A stretch of 64,000 nt of DNA from Hymenobacter tibetensis (GTDB lineage: Bacteria > Bacteroidota > Bacteroidia > Cytophagales > Hymenobacteraceae), in NCBI RefSeq assembly GCF_022827545.1, contig NZ_CP094670.1, forward strand, positions 67,838 to 131,837. Direction: 5' to 3'. A program made the translations under genes and the position numbers. The notes below the pieces were generated by a model. It was given only the letters and a program-made list of their open reading frames with translations. It searched no databases and was not told where the DNA came from. Below are positions 44,572-53,112 of this stretch, piece by piece. Position 1 is the stretch's first letter, and each line of letters starts with the position of its first letter.

Positions 44572-46203
44572 ATGAAACGGTTCCTTCTCACTTTACTTGC
44601 CTGCCTCGCACTTCGTTTGCCGTATGCGCAGGCACCAGCTACTGCTTTTCGCGCTAAGCAAGGCCCCGACCTTATCATGCTGAATGGCAAGCTATTCACT
44701 GCGGATTCAGCCCGCCCGTACGTGGAGGCCCTGGCTATTCAGGGCAGCCGCATTCTAGCTACGGGCACGAGTGCTATGATTCGCAACTTGGCCACTGCCC
44801 ACACCACTATTGTAGACTTGCAGGGCAAAACCGGCGTACCGGGCTTCAATGATGCCCACGACCACCTCGGTATGGTCGAGACGGCCAACACGTTCAGGGC
44901 GCCCTTCTCGGTACCGGGCCTCTCCAAGCAAGCAGTGGCCGACTCGGTGCGTCGGCTGGTAAGCCAGGCCCGGCCGGGGCAATGGCTGAGCGGACCGATT
45001 GGCTTGACTGTGCTGCGCGACCCCACCGCCGGCCGGCGCTTTCTTGACAGCCTGGCGCCCAACAATCCGGTCGTGCTGGGTGTGCCGTGGGGACACGGCA
45101 TGCTCATCAACAGCGCAGCATTACGCGCCCTGCATCTAACCGATACAGCTTCCGATCCGCTGGGAGGGTGGTACGAGCGGCAGCCAGGAACCACCAAGTT
45201 GGCGGGGCCCCTGTTCGAGTACGCCCAGTTTCCTTTCTGGCAGGCGGTGGCCACAGCCAACCCGACGGCACTGGTCCGCGAACTTCAAGCGTATGCGCAG
45301 CAGCAATTAACCTTCGGTATCACCACCGTGCAAAACATGAGCAGTCTGCTGCAAGGCACTGCGGCCCGGCAGTACTTCGGGGCGGCCGCTCTGCCCGTAC
45401 GCACCCGCCTGATTGCTATGCCGAGCACCACCGATCAAGGCCGCAACGTGCGGGAATGGGCCGTTCCCTTCAACGCTGGCCGTTCCCTGACGTATGCTTC
45501 GGGCGTTAAGTACATGATTGATGGCACGTCGTTGGAGCAGAACGCTTTGCGCACTACGCCTTATCCGGGCCGTCCTGGGTGGTACGGGCGGTTGAATTTT
45601 CCGCCAGATACCCTCCGCCGTCTGCTGCGGGAAGCCTTAGTCAGCAACCAGCAACTGATGCTGCACGTGACGGGAGACAGTGCCACCACTCTGGTAGTGC
45701 AACTGATGAAAGACCTAGCGCCGGCCGCCGTCTGGCAGCGCAAACGCGTCCGGATCGAGCACGGAACCGGTATCCGAGCAGCATCCGCGCAAGACATAAA
45801 GAAGCTGGGGATAATCGTTGTGCATACACCGCAGTACGGTATGCGCAGCCCGTTGCGCAGCTGGCTGGACCTGGGCATCCCCGTAGCCCTCGGGCCCGAC
45901 GGCGTGACCAATCCCTTTCTGAGTATTCAGGTGGTTACCACCCAGCAAGCCACGCCTACCGAAAACCTAACCCGCGAGCAGGCGGTGCGGGCATATACCA
46001 TCAACTCAGCGTACGCTGAATTTGCGGAGGCCATCAAGGGAACCCTACAGCCTGGCAAACTAGCTGACTTAGCCATTCTATCAGCCGATGTGTTCAGCGT
46101 GCCAGCGGCGCAGTTGCCAAGCATCCGCAGTGTGTTAACTATTGTCAACGGAAAAATCGTGTATCGGCACCCAGCTAAGACAACGAACTTAACCCGGCCG
46201 TAA
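44572..46203 (+). CDS. YtcJ-type amidohydrolase
   Basis: Exported metal-dependent hydrolase of the amidohydrolase_3/YtcJ group (543 aa). The leader MKRFLLTLLACLALRLPYAQ begins at the ATG at 44572; the frame extends upstream into the AraC gene without leader character. Metal-site features are His96/His98 in GFNDAHDHLG, a Lys in GVKYMIDGTSLE, His in LMLHVTGDSA, His in VRIEHGTGI and Asp in ALGPDGVTNPF. The C-terminal GTLQPGKLADLAILSADVF and VLTIVNGKIVY end the composite beta-domain. Substrates of this group are amides, esters or unusual sugar derivatives and cannot be predicted. It may work with the oxidoreductase 290 bases downstream. Confidence 0.88.
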   Translation: MKRFLLTLLACLALRLPYAQAPATAFRAKQGPDLIMLNGKLFTADSARPYVEALAIQGSRILATGTSAMIRNLATAHTTIVDLQGKTGVPGFNDAHDHLGMVETANTFRAPFSVPGLSKQAVADSVRRLVSQARPGQWLSGPIGLTVLRDPTAGRRFLDSLAPNNPVVLGVPWGHGMLINSAALRALHLTDTASDPLGGWYERQPGTTKLAGPLFEYAQFPFWQAVATANPTALVRELQAYAQQQLTFGITTVQNMSSLLQGTAARQYFGAAALPVRTRLIAMPSTTDQGRNVREWAVPFNAGRSLTYASGVKYMIDGTSLEQNALRTTPYPGRPGWYGRLNFPPDTLRRLLREALVSNQQLMLHVTGDSATTLVVQLMKDLAPAAVWQRKRVRIEHGTGIRAASAQDIKKLGIIVVHTPQYGMRSPLRSWLDLGIPVALGPDGVTNPFLSIQVVTTQQATPTENLTREQAVRAYTINSAYAEFAEAIKGTLQPGKLADLAILSADVFSVPAAQLPSIRSVLTIVNGKIVYRHPAKTTNLTRP

Positions 46204-46492
46204 CGCGCCTTGTGCTTGTTTTGGCGCTTTAAAAACGAGAAGTTTCAACCTTACCTAGCACTACTGACAATTGGCTTTAAGCCTTGCAGCCAAATACAGA
46301 TGCTGCTGCTAGGGGAAGAATAAGTGTGTTCTAAAGATGCCGGAGCTAGTGCTTTACTAAGCGTACCGGCTCAGGTGACGCACTATACATACTTAACCAT
46401 ATACTTGTGCGTTACCTGCCCGCTGTTCTTCGATTTTCTGTCTTTATCTCGGTAGCCTTGTTGATTGTTGGCTTGCGTACTGTTTAAGTATT

Positions 46493-47611
46493 ATGAAAAA
46501 TGTATCTCGGCGTGGGTTTGTAGAACAGCTTGGGTTGGGTTTCGGAGCCACAATGCTGCTGCCTTCCTTTGTATGGTATCCAAAGTCGAAAACCCCGCTG
46601 TATGCCGGCAAAAAACTCCGGGTTGCTGTCTGTGGCTTGGGCCGATACGCAAATCTGGTGCGGGAGGGCCTTGCGGCCTCGCAGTACTGCGAGCTGGCGG
46701 GCATCGTTACAGGTACTCCGGCGAAGGCTACTCAATGGAAAACCGACTACCAACTCCCTGCGAAAAACGTGTACTCCTACCAGAACTTCGACACGATACT
46801 CGCCAACAAAAGCATTGACCTAGTCTATATCACGCTGCCCAACGCCCTGCACAAGGAATTCACGCTCCGGGCAGCCAAGGCGGGCAAGCATGTAATTGTC
46901 GAGAAACCCATGGCCTTGACTGAGCAGGACTGTCAGGACATGGTTGAGGCCTGCAAAAAGCACAGTGTTCAATTGGCAGTTGGCTACCGGTTGCACTACG
47001 AACCGCACCACATCGAGCTCAAACGGCTCGGGCAGGAAAAGGTGCTCGGGCAGGTTCGCTTGATTGAGGCTTCCCTTGGATACCGCCTGGAAGGCATCAG
47101 CCCCGACGACTGGCACTTAAAAAAAGCCTTGGCCGGCGGCGGTCCGCTGATGAACCTGGGGGTGTACTGCGTGCAAAGCAGCCGCTATGTGCTCGGCGAA
47201 GAACCAATAGCAGTAACGGCGCAGTACGGCCCCGTCACCATGCCGAACTTGTTCAAGGAAGTGGAAGAATCCATTTCGTGGCAGCTTTACTTTCCTAGTG
47301 GCGCCGTATGCACATCCACCACCTCTTCCAACAGCAACATCGACCGGTTTTTTGCCGCGGCCGACAACGGCTCTTTCGAACTCAGCCCAGCCTTGAGCTA
47401 CGGCCCATTCAAAGGCAAAAGCAGCCAGGGCGCATTCAACTTCCCAACCATCAATCAGCAAGCCGCTCAGCTGGATGGTATTGCTCCCTATATCTTGGAA
47501 AACAAGCCCCTGCCCGCTCACATTTCTGGGGAAGAAGGCCGCAAAGATTTGCGGGTGTTGGATGGCATTTACAAGGCTGCCAACACCGGCCAGAAAGTAA
47601 CATTGGTATAG
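46493..47611 (+). CDS. Tat-exported Gfo/Idh/MocA oxidoreductase (glucose-fructose oxidoreductase-like)
   Basis: NADP-dependent sugar oxidoreductase of 372 aa. The leader MKNVSRRGFVEQLGLGFGA is of twin-arginine type. The Rossmann loop is LRVAVCGLGRYANLV; the EKP signature is HVIVEKPMALTEQD, and the active-site segment GGGPLMNLGVYCVQSSRYV replaces the usual Asp-His pair with a Tyr-containing form, as in glucose-fructose oxidoreductases. That type keeps a tightly bound NADP and can oxidise one sugar while reducing another. Length and ending (EGRKDLRVLDGIYKAA) are normal for the family. It is separated from the sigma factor (minus) by about 100 bases. Confidence 0.88.
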   Translation: MKNVSRRGFVEQLGLGFGATMLLPSFVWYPKSKTPLYAGKKLRVAVCGLGRYANLVREGLAASQYCELAGIVTGTPAKATQWKTDYQLPAKNVYSYQNFDTILANKSIDLVYITLPNALHKEFTLRAAKAGKHVIVEKPMALTEQDCQDMVEACKKHSVQLAVGYRLHYEPHHIELKRLGQEKVLGQVRLIEASLGYRLEGISPDDWHLKKALAGGGPLMNLGVYCVQSSRYVLGEEPIAVTAQYGPVTMPNLFKEVEESISWQLYFPSGAVCTSTTSSNSNIDRFFAAADNGSFELSPALSYGPFKGKSSQGAFNFPTINQQAAQLDGIAPYILENKPLPAHISGEEGRKDLRVLDGIYKAANTGQKVTLV

Positions 47612-47713
47612 AAATTACTGCACCGAAGGCATGCCAATGAACTTGTGAAAATGTAGCGTGGCAGTGCTAGAAAAGACACTTGTTGCTTTGATTGGAGGGC
47701 TTCAGGAATGCAA

Positions 47714-48301
47714 CTACAGCAAGCCCAAGAGCAGCAACAACAAGCTGGGCACCACGCCCCTAATAATGAAGTACTGACGCAGAAACTTGATGGCTTGGGT
47801 CATCTGCGCTTCTACGGTCTTGATGGAAAGGTTTAGCTCCTGCGCAATCAAGGCATTGGATAACCCTTGTTGCCGGCTCATGGCAAAGATTTGCCGCCGT
47901 TTGGCGGGCAGTTGAGCCAAGGCATGGGTGTAGCACAGCTGCAATTCGTCGTATTCCATTTCCGCAAGTTGCGGCTCCTGGTCGACGAGCAAATCGTCGG
48001 CGCACTCATGGTACACCCAGTTACGCTGACGCCGCAGCTGGTTTAGAATAGCGTGGTACGCTGACGTGTAGAGGTACTTTTTGATGGCCAACGGGGCAGG
48101 GCTTACCTCGTCCCGTTTCTCCCAATACTTCAGAAAGCACTCCTGCACAATCTCCTGCGCTTCTGCGCGCGAATGCAAGTCAGCATACGCCTGACGATAA
48201 ATGCCAGAGGCATGCTGCTTGAAAAGCAACTTAAAGAGTTCGGCTTGGTCAACCGAAGAAGCTGAGGTGCTGCTCTCCGGATCGTGCTTGCTGAGCTCCA
48301 C
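47714..48301 (-). CDS. ECF RNA polymerase sigma-70 factor (FecI-like)
   Basis: Extracytoplasmic-function sigma factor of about 195 aa. Region 2 lies around LFKLLFKQHASGIYRQAYAD and AEAQEIVQECFLKYWEKRDE; region 4 around LPAKRRQIFAMSRQQGLSNA with the HTH LIAQELNLSIKTVEAQM. The end is hydrophobic (GVVPSLLLLLLGLL), a feature seen in many Bacteroidota sigma factors. The GTG at 48301 was chosen as start because the frame further upstream has only a TTG at 48391 and a sequence unlike the family. It is divergent from FecR and the STN-bearing SusC, and together they form a surface-signalling system. Confidence 0.87.
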   Translation of the reverse strand: MELSKHDPESSTSASSVDQAELFKLLFKQHASGIYRQAYADLHSRAEAQEIVQECFLKYWEKRDEVSPAPLAIKKYLYTSAYHAILNQLRRQRNWVYHECADDLLVDQEPQLAEMEYDELQLCYTHALAQLPAKRRQIFAMSRQQGLSNALIAQELNLSIKTVEAQMTQAIKFLRQYFIIRGVVPSLLLLLLGLL

Positions 48302-48753
48302 GGCAGTAAGAGAATAAGAGGTGGCGGGTGGGAAGACAACAGAAGGCAAAACGCAGGCTGCCAGGGAAAAGCATAGCCATTGTACTACCAAGGTAATCGG
48401 CGCATTTAGCGTTTACACTCCTGTACTCTCATGGCTACAGCCCTACTACCAAACAGTAGGAAGGCGCTTTAAGTGATTACTCACTTCGGTGTTTGCTGAG
48501 CAGGCTTTTAGAGAAACCTGAGGTAGCATTTCACTTGTCATTCCGAATACTACACGGTGCCTAAAGCACCAGCATGCTGTAAACGTGCGGATACGGTCTG
48601 GTGCAGTTCCGGCAATGAAACCAGTTAGCGAAGCGGTGCACGCATGTTTCGGCGTGTGGAAGCATGCAGGTAAAAAAGTTTTCGGGCGCGACTAAGGGTA
48701 GGTGCTACCTGGGGTGTCTTTAGTTGGTGAAGGGAAATAGGGTCCCTACTGCC
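48302..48753. other. Divergent intergenic region between sigma factor and FecR
   Basis: About 450 bases with promoters for both the minus-strand sigma gene and the plus-strand FecR-SusC-SusD operon. No exact consensus promoter was found. ECF-dependent promoters differ from the housekeeping type and would be expected here. Confidence 0.45.
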
Positions 48754-49791
48754 ATGACCAACTCCGTGACGTTCGAAGCTTATCTACGATACACCCGGCG
48801 GCAATCCTCGCCAGAGGAAGCCCGGGCGGTGCGTGCCTGGCTATCTGACCCGGCCAACGCCTTGCTGGCCGAGCAGTGGATGCAATGGCGCACCGAACTC
48901 TTAGAGCAGGGGGAAGGCGAGGCCACCGAAATGCCGGACTTCGAGGTTATGCAAGACCGGCTACTCCAGCAGTTGGGGTTGGAACCAGCTGAGCCCGAAC
49001 TCCCCCAGCTAAACTGGTGGCCCCGCTGGGCGGCCGCGGCGGCTGTGCTCATCGGTGTTTTGCTAGGTGGTACTTGGCTCTGGAACGCCAACCATACCGC
49101 TCCGAGGCTTACTAAGATAACCACTGCTTACGGAGAAGTGCGCACGGTGCAGCTGCCGGACGGCTCTACGGTGAAGCTCAACGGCCACTCAACGCTGCAC
49201 TATGCCAACAACCTCAAGCAGCAGGGAATACGGGAAGTATGGCTGGAAGGGGAGGCATTTTTTGCCGTGCGGCACCTGCCCACCCACCGCCGGTTTGTGG
49301 TGCACACCACGGCGGGCTTCAACGTGGAAGTGCTGGGCACCCAATTCACGGTGTACCGGCGGCGGCAGCAGGCGCGGGTGGTACTGCTAAGCGGCAAAGT
49401 TCGAGTTGATTTCGCGGATAGCATGCGCCAAGCCGAAGTGATACTCAAGCCCGGCGAGCTGCTCGAAACCCAAGACAAGGAGCCCCAACGCATGGTGCAC
49501 AAAGCGGTGAGGGTGGCCCCTTACGCCGCCTGGAAAGACAACAAGCTGGTGTTCGATGAAACTTCCGTGGCGGAAGTAGCCACCCGCCTCAGCGACACCT
49601 ACGGTGTGCACGTGGTGGTGGCCGATTCTACGCTCAGTCAGCGGCGCCTTTCTGGGTCCTTCCCCGCAGGAGAGTTGAACGCGGCCTTGCAGGCATTGGA
49701 AAAGAGCTTCCACCTAACTGCCCGGCGCGAGCAGAATCGAATTACGCTGTCCACCCAACGCCTTTCCTCATCCCATCCCAATTCCCGATGA
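48754..49791 (+). CDS. FecR-family anti-sigma factor
   Basis: Single-span inner-membrane regulator of 345 aa. The N-terminal cytoplasmic region (about 1-85, FEAYLRYTRRQSSPEEARAV) binds the sigma factor; a transmembrane helix follows (WAAAAAVLIGVLLGGTWLW). The periplasmic FecR domain (about 110-215) contains TAYGEVRTVQLPDGSTVKLN, VWLEGEAFFAVRH and FNVEVLGTQFTVY. A DUF4974-like C-terminal domain (about 255-330) has KLVFDETSVAEVATRLSDTY. The ATG at 48754 is preferred over one 30 bases upstream. The stop codon overlaps the SusC start (ATGA), pointing to translational coupling. Confidence 0.9.
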   Translation: MTNSVTFEAYLRYTRRQSSPEEARAVRAWLSDPANALLAEQWMQWRTELLEQGEGEATEMPDFEVMQDRLLQQLGLEPAEPELPQLNWWPRWAAAAAVLIGVLLGGTWLWNANHTAPRLTKITTAYGEVRTVQLPDGSTVKLNGHSTLHYANNLKQQGIREVWLEGEAFFAVRHLPTHRRFVVHTTAGFNVEVLGTQFTVYRRRQQARVVLLSGKVRVDFADSMRQAEVILKPGELLETQDKEPQRMVHKAVRVAPYAAWKDNKLVFDETSVAEVATRLSDTYGVHVVVADSTLSQRRLSGSFPAGELNAALQALEKSFHLTARREQNRITLSTQRLSSSHPNSR

Positions 49792-52700
49792 AAAGATTTT
49801 CCACTCCTTGCGCCTTCGGGAAATGGACCCGCAGCGCTTCCACTACCGCCTGCGCGCTGTGTTTGCCGCTGCTGCTGCCGGCTGCGGCCGGGCAGGTGTT
49901 TGCCTCTGTGCGCGAGCAGGTGGCTCAGCCCGCCGCCGTACCACTCAAACAGCTGCTGGTCCAGTGGGAAAAGCAATACGGTAGTTCCATTAGCTATGAA
50001 AGCAACTTGATCCGTGGCAAGCTTGTGGTGCCACAGTCCGGCGAAGGTAGCTTGGAAGACAAACTGCGTGGGGTGCTGCCCCAGGCGGGGTTGCAGTTCG
50101 AGAAGCTGAGCGCCAAGGCATATGTACTTTTGTCTGCCCCCGGCCCCGTTGCTGGCTCTGCCTCGGCCGCAGTGGCCGACATTACGGTGGCTGGCCGCGT
50201 GACCCAAGCCAACGGCCAGGCACTGCCCGGCGTGACGGTGGTGGTGAAAGGCACCTCGCAAGGCACCTCTACAGATGGCAACGGCAGCTTCTCGCTGACC
50301 GTGCCAAGTGGCAGCGTGCTGATCTTGAGTTCTATTGGTTTTGTGGCGCAGGAGGTAGCTGTAACGGGCCCAACCCTGAGCGTGGTATTAGCCGAAAACA
50401 GCAAAGCACTTGACGAAGTGGTGGTGGTGGGCTACGGCGTGCAGCGCAAGTCCGACGTGACGGGTGCCGTGGCCAGCGCCGATATTGAAGCCTTCCGGGA
50501 GGCCCCCAACACCAACATTGCGCAGTCGTTGCAAGGCACGGTGCCGGGCTTGAACATTGGGCAGGTGAATTCGGCCGGCGCCAACCCCAGCATTCAGATC
50601 CGCGGGGCCAACACCATCAACGGTAACGCCGACGTGCTGATTGTGCTGGATGGCATCATCTACAACGGTTCGTTGGCGTCCATCAACCCCGATGACGTAG
50701 CCAGCATCGATGTGTTGAAAGACGCCAGCTCGACGGCCGTGTACGGGGCGCAGGCCGCTAACGGCGTGCTGCTTATCACCACCCGTAAAGGTAAGGCCGG
50801 CAAAACGCGCATTGCGTACACCGGCTCCTATGCCACCCAAACGCCCAGCAAGAACCTGCGTCCTCAAAACCGTGAAGAGTATTTGCAGCGCATCCGGGAC
50901 CTGAACTACACCCAGGCCTACCTGGCCCCCGACTACACCACGCCCAACCCGGCCTTCGACATCACCAAGTTTGTGGACCCGCTGTTTCTGGACGCCAGTG
51001 GCAACGTTAACGCCAACGATTATGACTGGTGGGGCAACACCACCAGCCCCGGCTACATTCAAGACCATCAGCTCAGTGTTTCGGGCGGCGGCGACAAAAC
51101 CACCTACCTCGTGTCGGGGGGCTACACCAAGCAGGAAGGCTACATCGTCAACGACCAGTTCAACCGCAAAAGCATCCGCATCAACCTGGAAACCCAGGCC
51201 ACCAACTGGTGGAAGGTCGGGGCGCAAACGTTCGGCTCCTTCAACGACTACAGCGGCTCGGAGCCGACGCTGAACGCCATTGTGCGACACCCATCCTTGC
51301 TCACGCCCTACGACGAAGCCGGCAACCTGATTCCGTTTCCCACTCAGACCATCCTGGCCAACCCGTTCCAAACCTTCGACGTGCAGGATTACGACAAGCG
51401 GGTAACCCTGTTCGGTAACTTCTACTCGGAAATCAGCGCCCCGTTCCTGAAGGGGTTAACGTACCGCCTCAACTTCGGCAACAACTACCGCACCACCAAT
51501 CAATACAACTCCAACAAATGGGGCGGAGGCGAAACGGGGTCGGCCTCGAAAAACCTGGACACCTACTACGATTACACGCTTGATAACATCTTGACCTACA
51601 ACAAGGTGTTCGGCAAGCACGAGGTGACGGGCACCTTGCTTTACAGTGCCATTGAGCGGCAGTACTCGCGCACCAACGCCTCCGCCACGGGCTTTTCCAA
51701 TATCACGCTGGGCTACAACAGCCTGGAGCAAGGCAACATCCAGCGCACCAGCTCCGACGCCTGGGACGAGCGGTTGATTGGCCAGATGGCCCGCCTCAAC
51801 TACAAGTTCAACAACCGCTACCTGCTTACGGCCACCATGCGCCGCGACGGGTTCACGGGCTTCGCTACCAACAAGAAATACGGCCTGTTTCCCTCGGCTG
51901 CCCTGGGTTGGATCATCACCGACGAGCCGTTTTTTCAGTACAGCGCCGTGAATTTTCTGAAGCTGCGGGCGGGCTACGGCTCAAACGGCAACCTAACCAG
52001 CCGCTATTCCTCGCTCTCCACGGTGGGGCCGGGCGTCGCGTACGTGTTCGGGGATGCCAGCACGGGCTCGGTGTTCGGCCAGCAGGTGAATTCCCTGGCC
52101 AACCCCAACCTGAAGTGGGAATCAACCCGCGGCATCAACGCCGGGCTGGACTTTGTACTGCTCAAGAACCGTCTGTCGGGCAGCCTCGATTACTACAACA
52201 ACAAAACCAATAACCTCCTCTTCGACGTGGCGCTGACGTCCATCACCGGATTCTCGACCATTCGGACCAACGTGGGCAACGTAGCCAACCAGGGCATGGA
52301 ATTGAGTTTGACTTCGGTGAACGTGCAAACGCCGGCCGTCAAGTGGAGCACCACGTTCAACATTTCCGGTAACCGCAACAAAATCATCAAGCTGACGGGG
52401 GTAGATGCCGATGGTGACGGCCGGGAAGACGACTTAGTGGCCAGCAACCTGTTCATCGGCAAGTCCATTAATACTATCTATGATCTGAAGTCCGACGGCC
52501 TCTACCAACTCGGTGAGGAAGTCCCGACTGGCTACTACCCCGGCTCCGCCCGCATAGTAGACGCCAACGGCGACGGCAAGTTGGAGCGCGCCACCGACCG
52601 GGTATTTCTGGGTCGGGAAGAGCCCGACTATCGGACCAGCATGCTAAACTCGGTGGAGTACAAGGGCTTCACGTTCCGCATCTTCTTTAACGCCGTGTTG

Positions 52701-53099
52701 GGCGGCGAGAACAGCTATTTGGGAGCCAACAATCCCAACTTAGGCAACGCACTCAACGATAACTCGCGCCGGTTGAACTACTTCAGCGGCCTCGATTTCT
52801 GGTCGCCTTCCAACCCCAATGCCACATACGCCCGCTCGCCTCTGGCGCCGGCTTTGGCCCCAAGCGTGTACCAGAACCGAAGCTTCGTGCGCCTGCAAGA
52901 TATTTCGCTGAACTACCGGTTTGGCGGCAGCGTCATCAAAGCCTTGCACGCCGAGAATTTAGGAGTGTTCATCAGTGCCAAAAACCTGGCAACCTGGACC
53001 AAATGGAAAGGTTGGGACCCCGAAACCAACCAAGGCTATACCGACTCGGGCCGGCCCGTATTGCAGGGCTACTCTGTTGGACTGAACGTCACTTTCTAA
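49788..53099 (+). CDS. SusC/RagA-family transporter with STN signalling domain
   Basis: TonB-dependent outer-membrane transporter of 1103 aa. A signal peptide (about 1-40) precedes an STN (secretin/TonB N-terminus short) domain, about 48-115 (VPLKQLLVQWEKQYGSSISY; KLRGVLPQAGLQFEKLSAKA), which contacts FecR in the periplasm and passes ligand-bound status to the sigma factor. Then come the regulatory-like domain (VTQANGQALPGVTVVVKGT), the signature ALDEVVVVGYGVQ near 205, the plug (NIAQSLQGTVPGLNIG; DASSTAVYGAQAANGVLLI) and the barrel. SusD starts 13 bases after. It is the substrate sensor of the locus as well as its importer. Confidence 0.95.
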   Translation: MKRFSTPCAFGKWTRSASTTACALCLPLLLPAAAGQVFASVREQVAQPAAVPLKQLLVQWEKQYGSSISYESNLIRGKLVVPQSGEGSLEDKLRGVLPQAGLQFEKLSAKAYVLLSAPGPVAGSASAAVADITVAGRVTQANGQALPGVTVVVKGTSQGTSTDGNGSFSLTVPSGSVLILSSIGFVAQEVAVTGPTLSVVLAENSKALDEVVVVGYGVQRKSDVTGAVASADIEAFREAPNTNIAQSLQGTVPGLNIGQVNSAGANPSIQIRGANTINGNADVLIVLDGIIYNGSLASINPDDVASIDVLKDASSTAVYGAQAANGVLLITTRKGKAGKTRIAYTGSYATQTPSKNLRPQNREEYLQRIRDLNYTQAYLAPDYTTPNPAFDITKFVDPLFLDASGNVNANDYDWWGNTTSPGYIQDHQLSVSGGGDKTTYLVSGGYTKQEGYIVNDQFNRKSIRINLETQATNWWKVGAQTFGSFNDYSGSEPTLNAIVRHPSLLTPYDEAGNLIPFPTQTILANPFQTFDVQDYDKRVTLFGNFYSEISAPFLKGLTYRLNFGNNYRTTNQYNSNKWGGGETGSASKNLDTYYDYTLDNILTYNKVFGKHEVTGTLLYSAIERQYSRTNASATGFSNITLGYNSLEQGNIQRTSSDAWDERLIGQMARLNYKFNNRYLLTATMRRDGFTGFATNKKYGLFPSAALGWIITDEPFFQYSAVNFLKLRAGYGSNGNLTSRYSSLSTVGPGVAYVFGDASTGSVFGQQVNSLANPNLKWESTRGINAGLDFVLLKNRLSGSLDYYNNKTNNLLFDVALTSITGFSTIRTNVGNVANQGMELSLTSVNVQTPAVKWSTTFNISGNRNKIIKLTGVDADGDGREDDLVASNLFIGKSINTIYDLKSDGLYQLGEEVPTGYYPGSARIVDANGDGKLERATDRVFLGREEPDYRTSMLNSVEYKGFTFRIFFNAVLGGENSYLGANNPNLGNALNDNSRRLNYFSGLDFWSPSNPNATYARSPLAPALAPSVYQNRSFVRLQDISLNYRFGGSVIKALHAENLGVFISAKNLATWTKWKGWDPETNQGYTDSGRPVLQGYSVGLNVTF

Positions 53100-53112
53100 C
53101 CCCTTCCCACCC

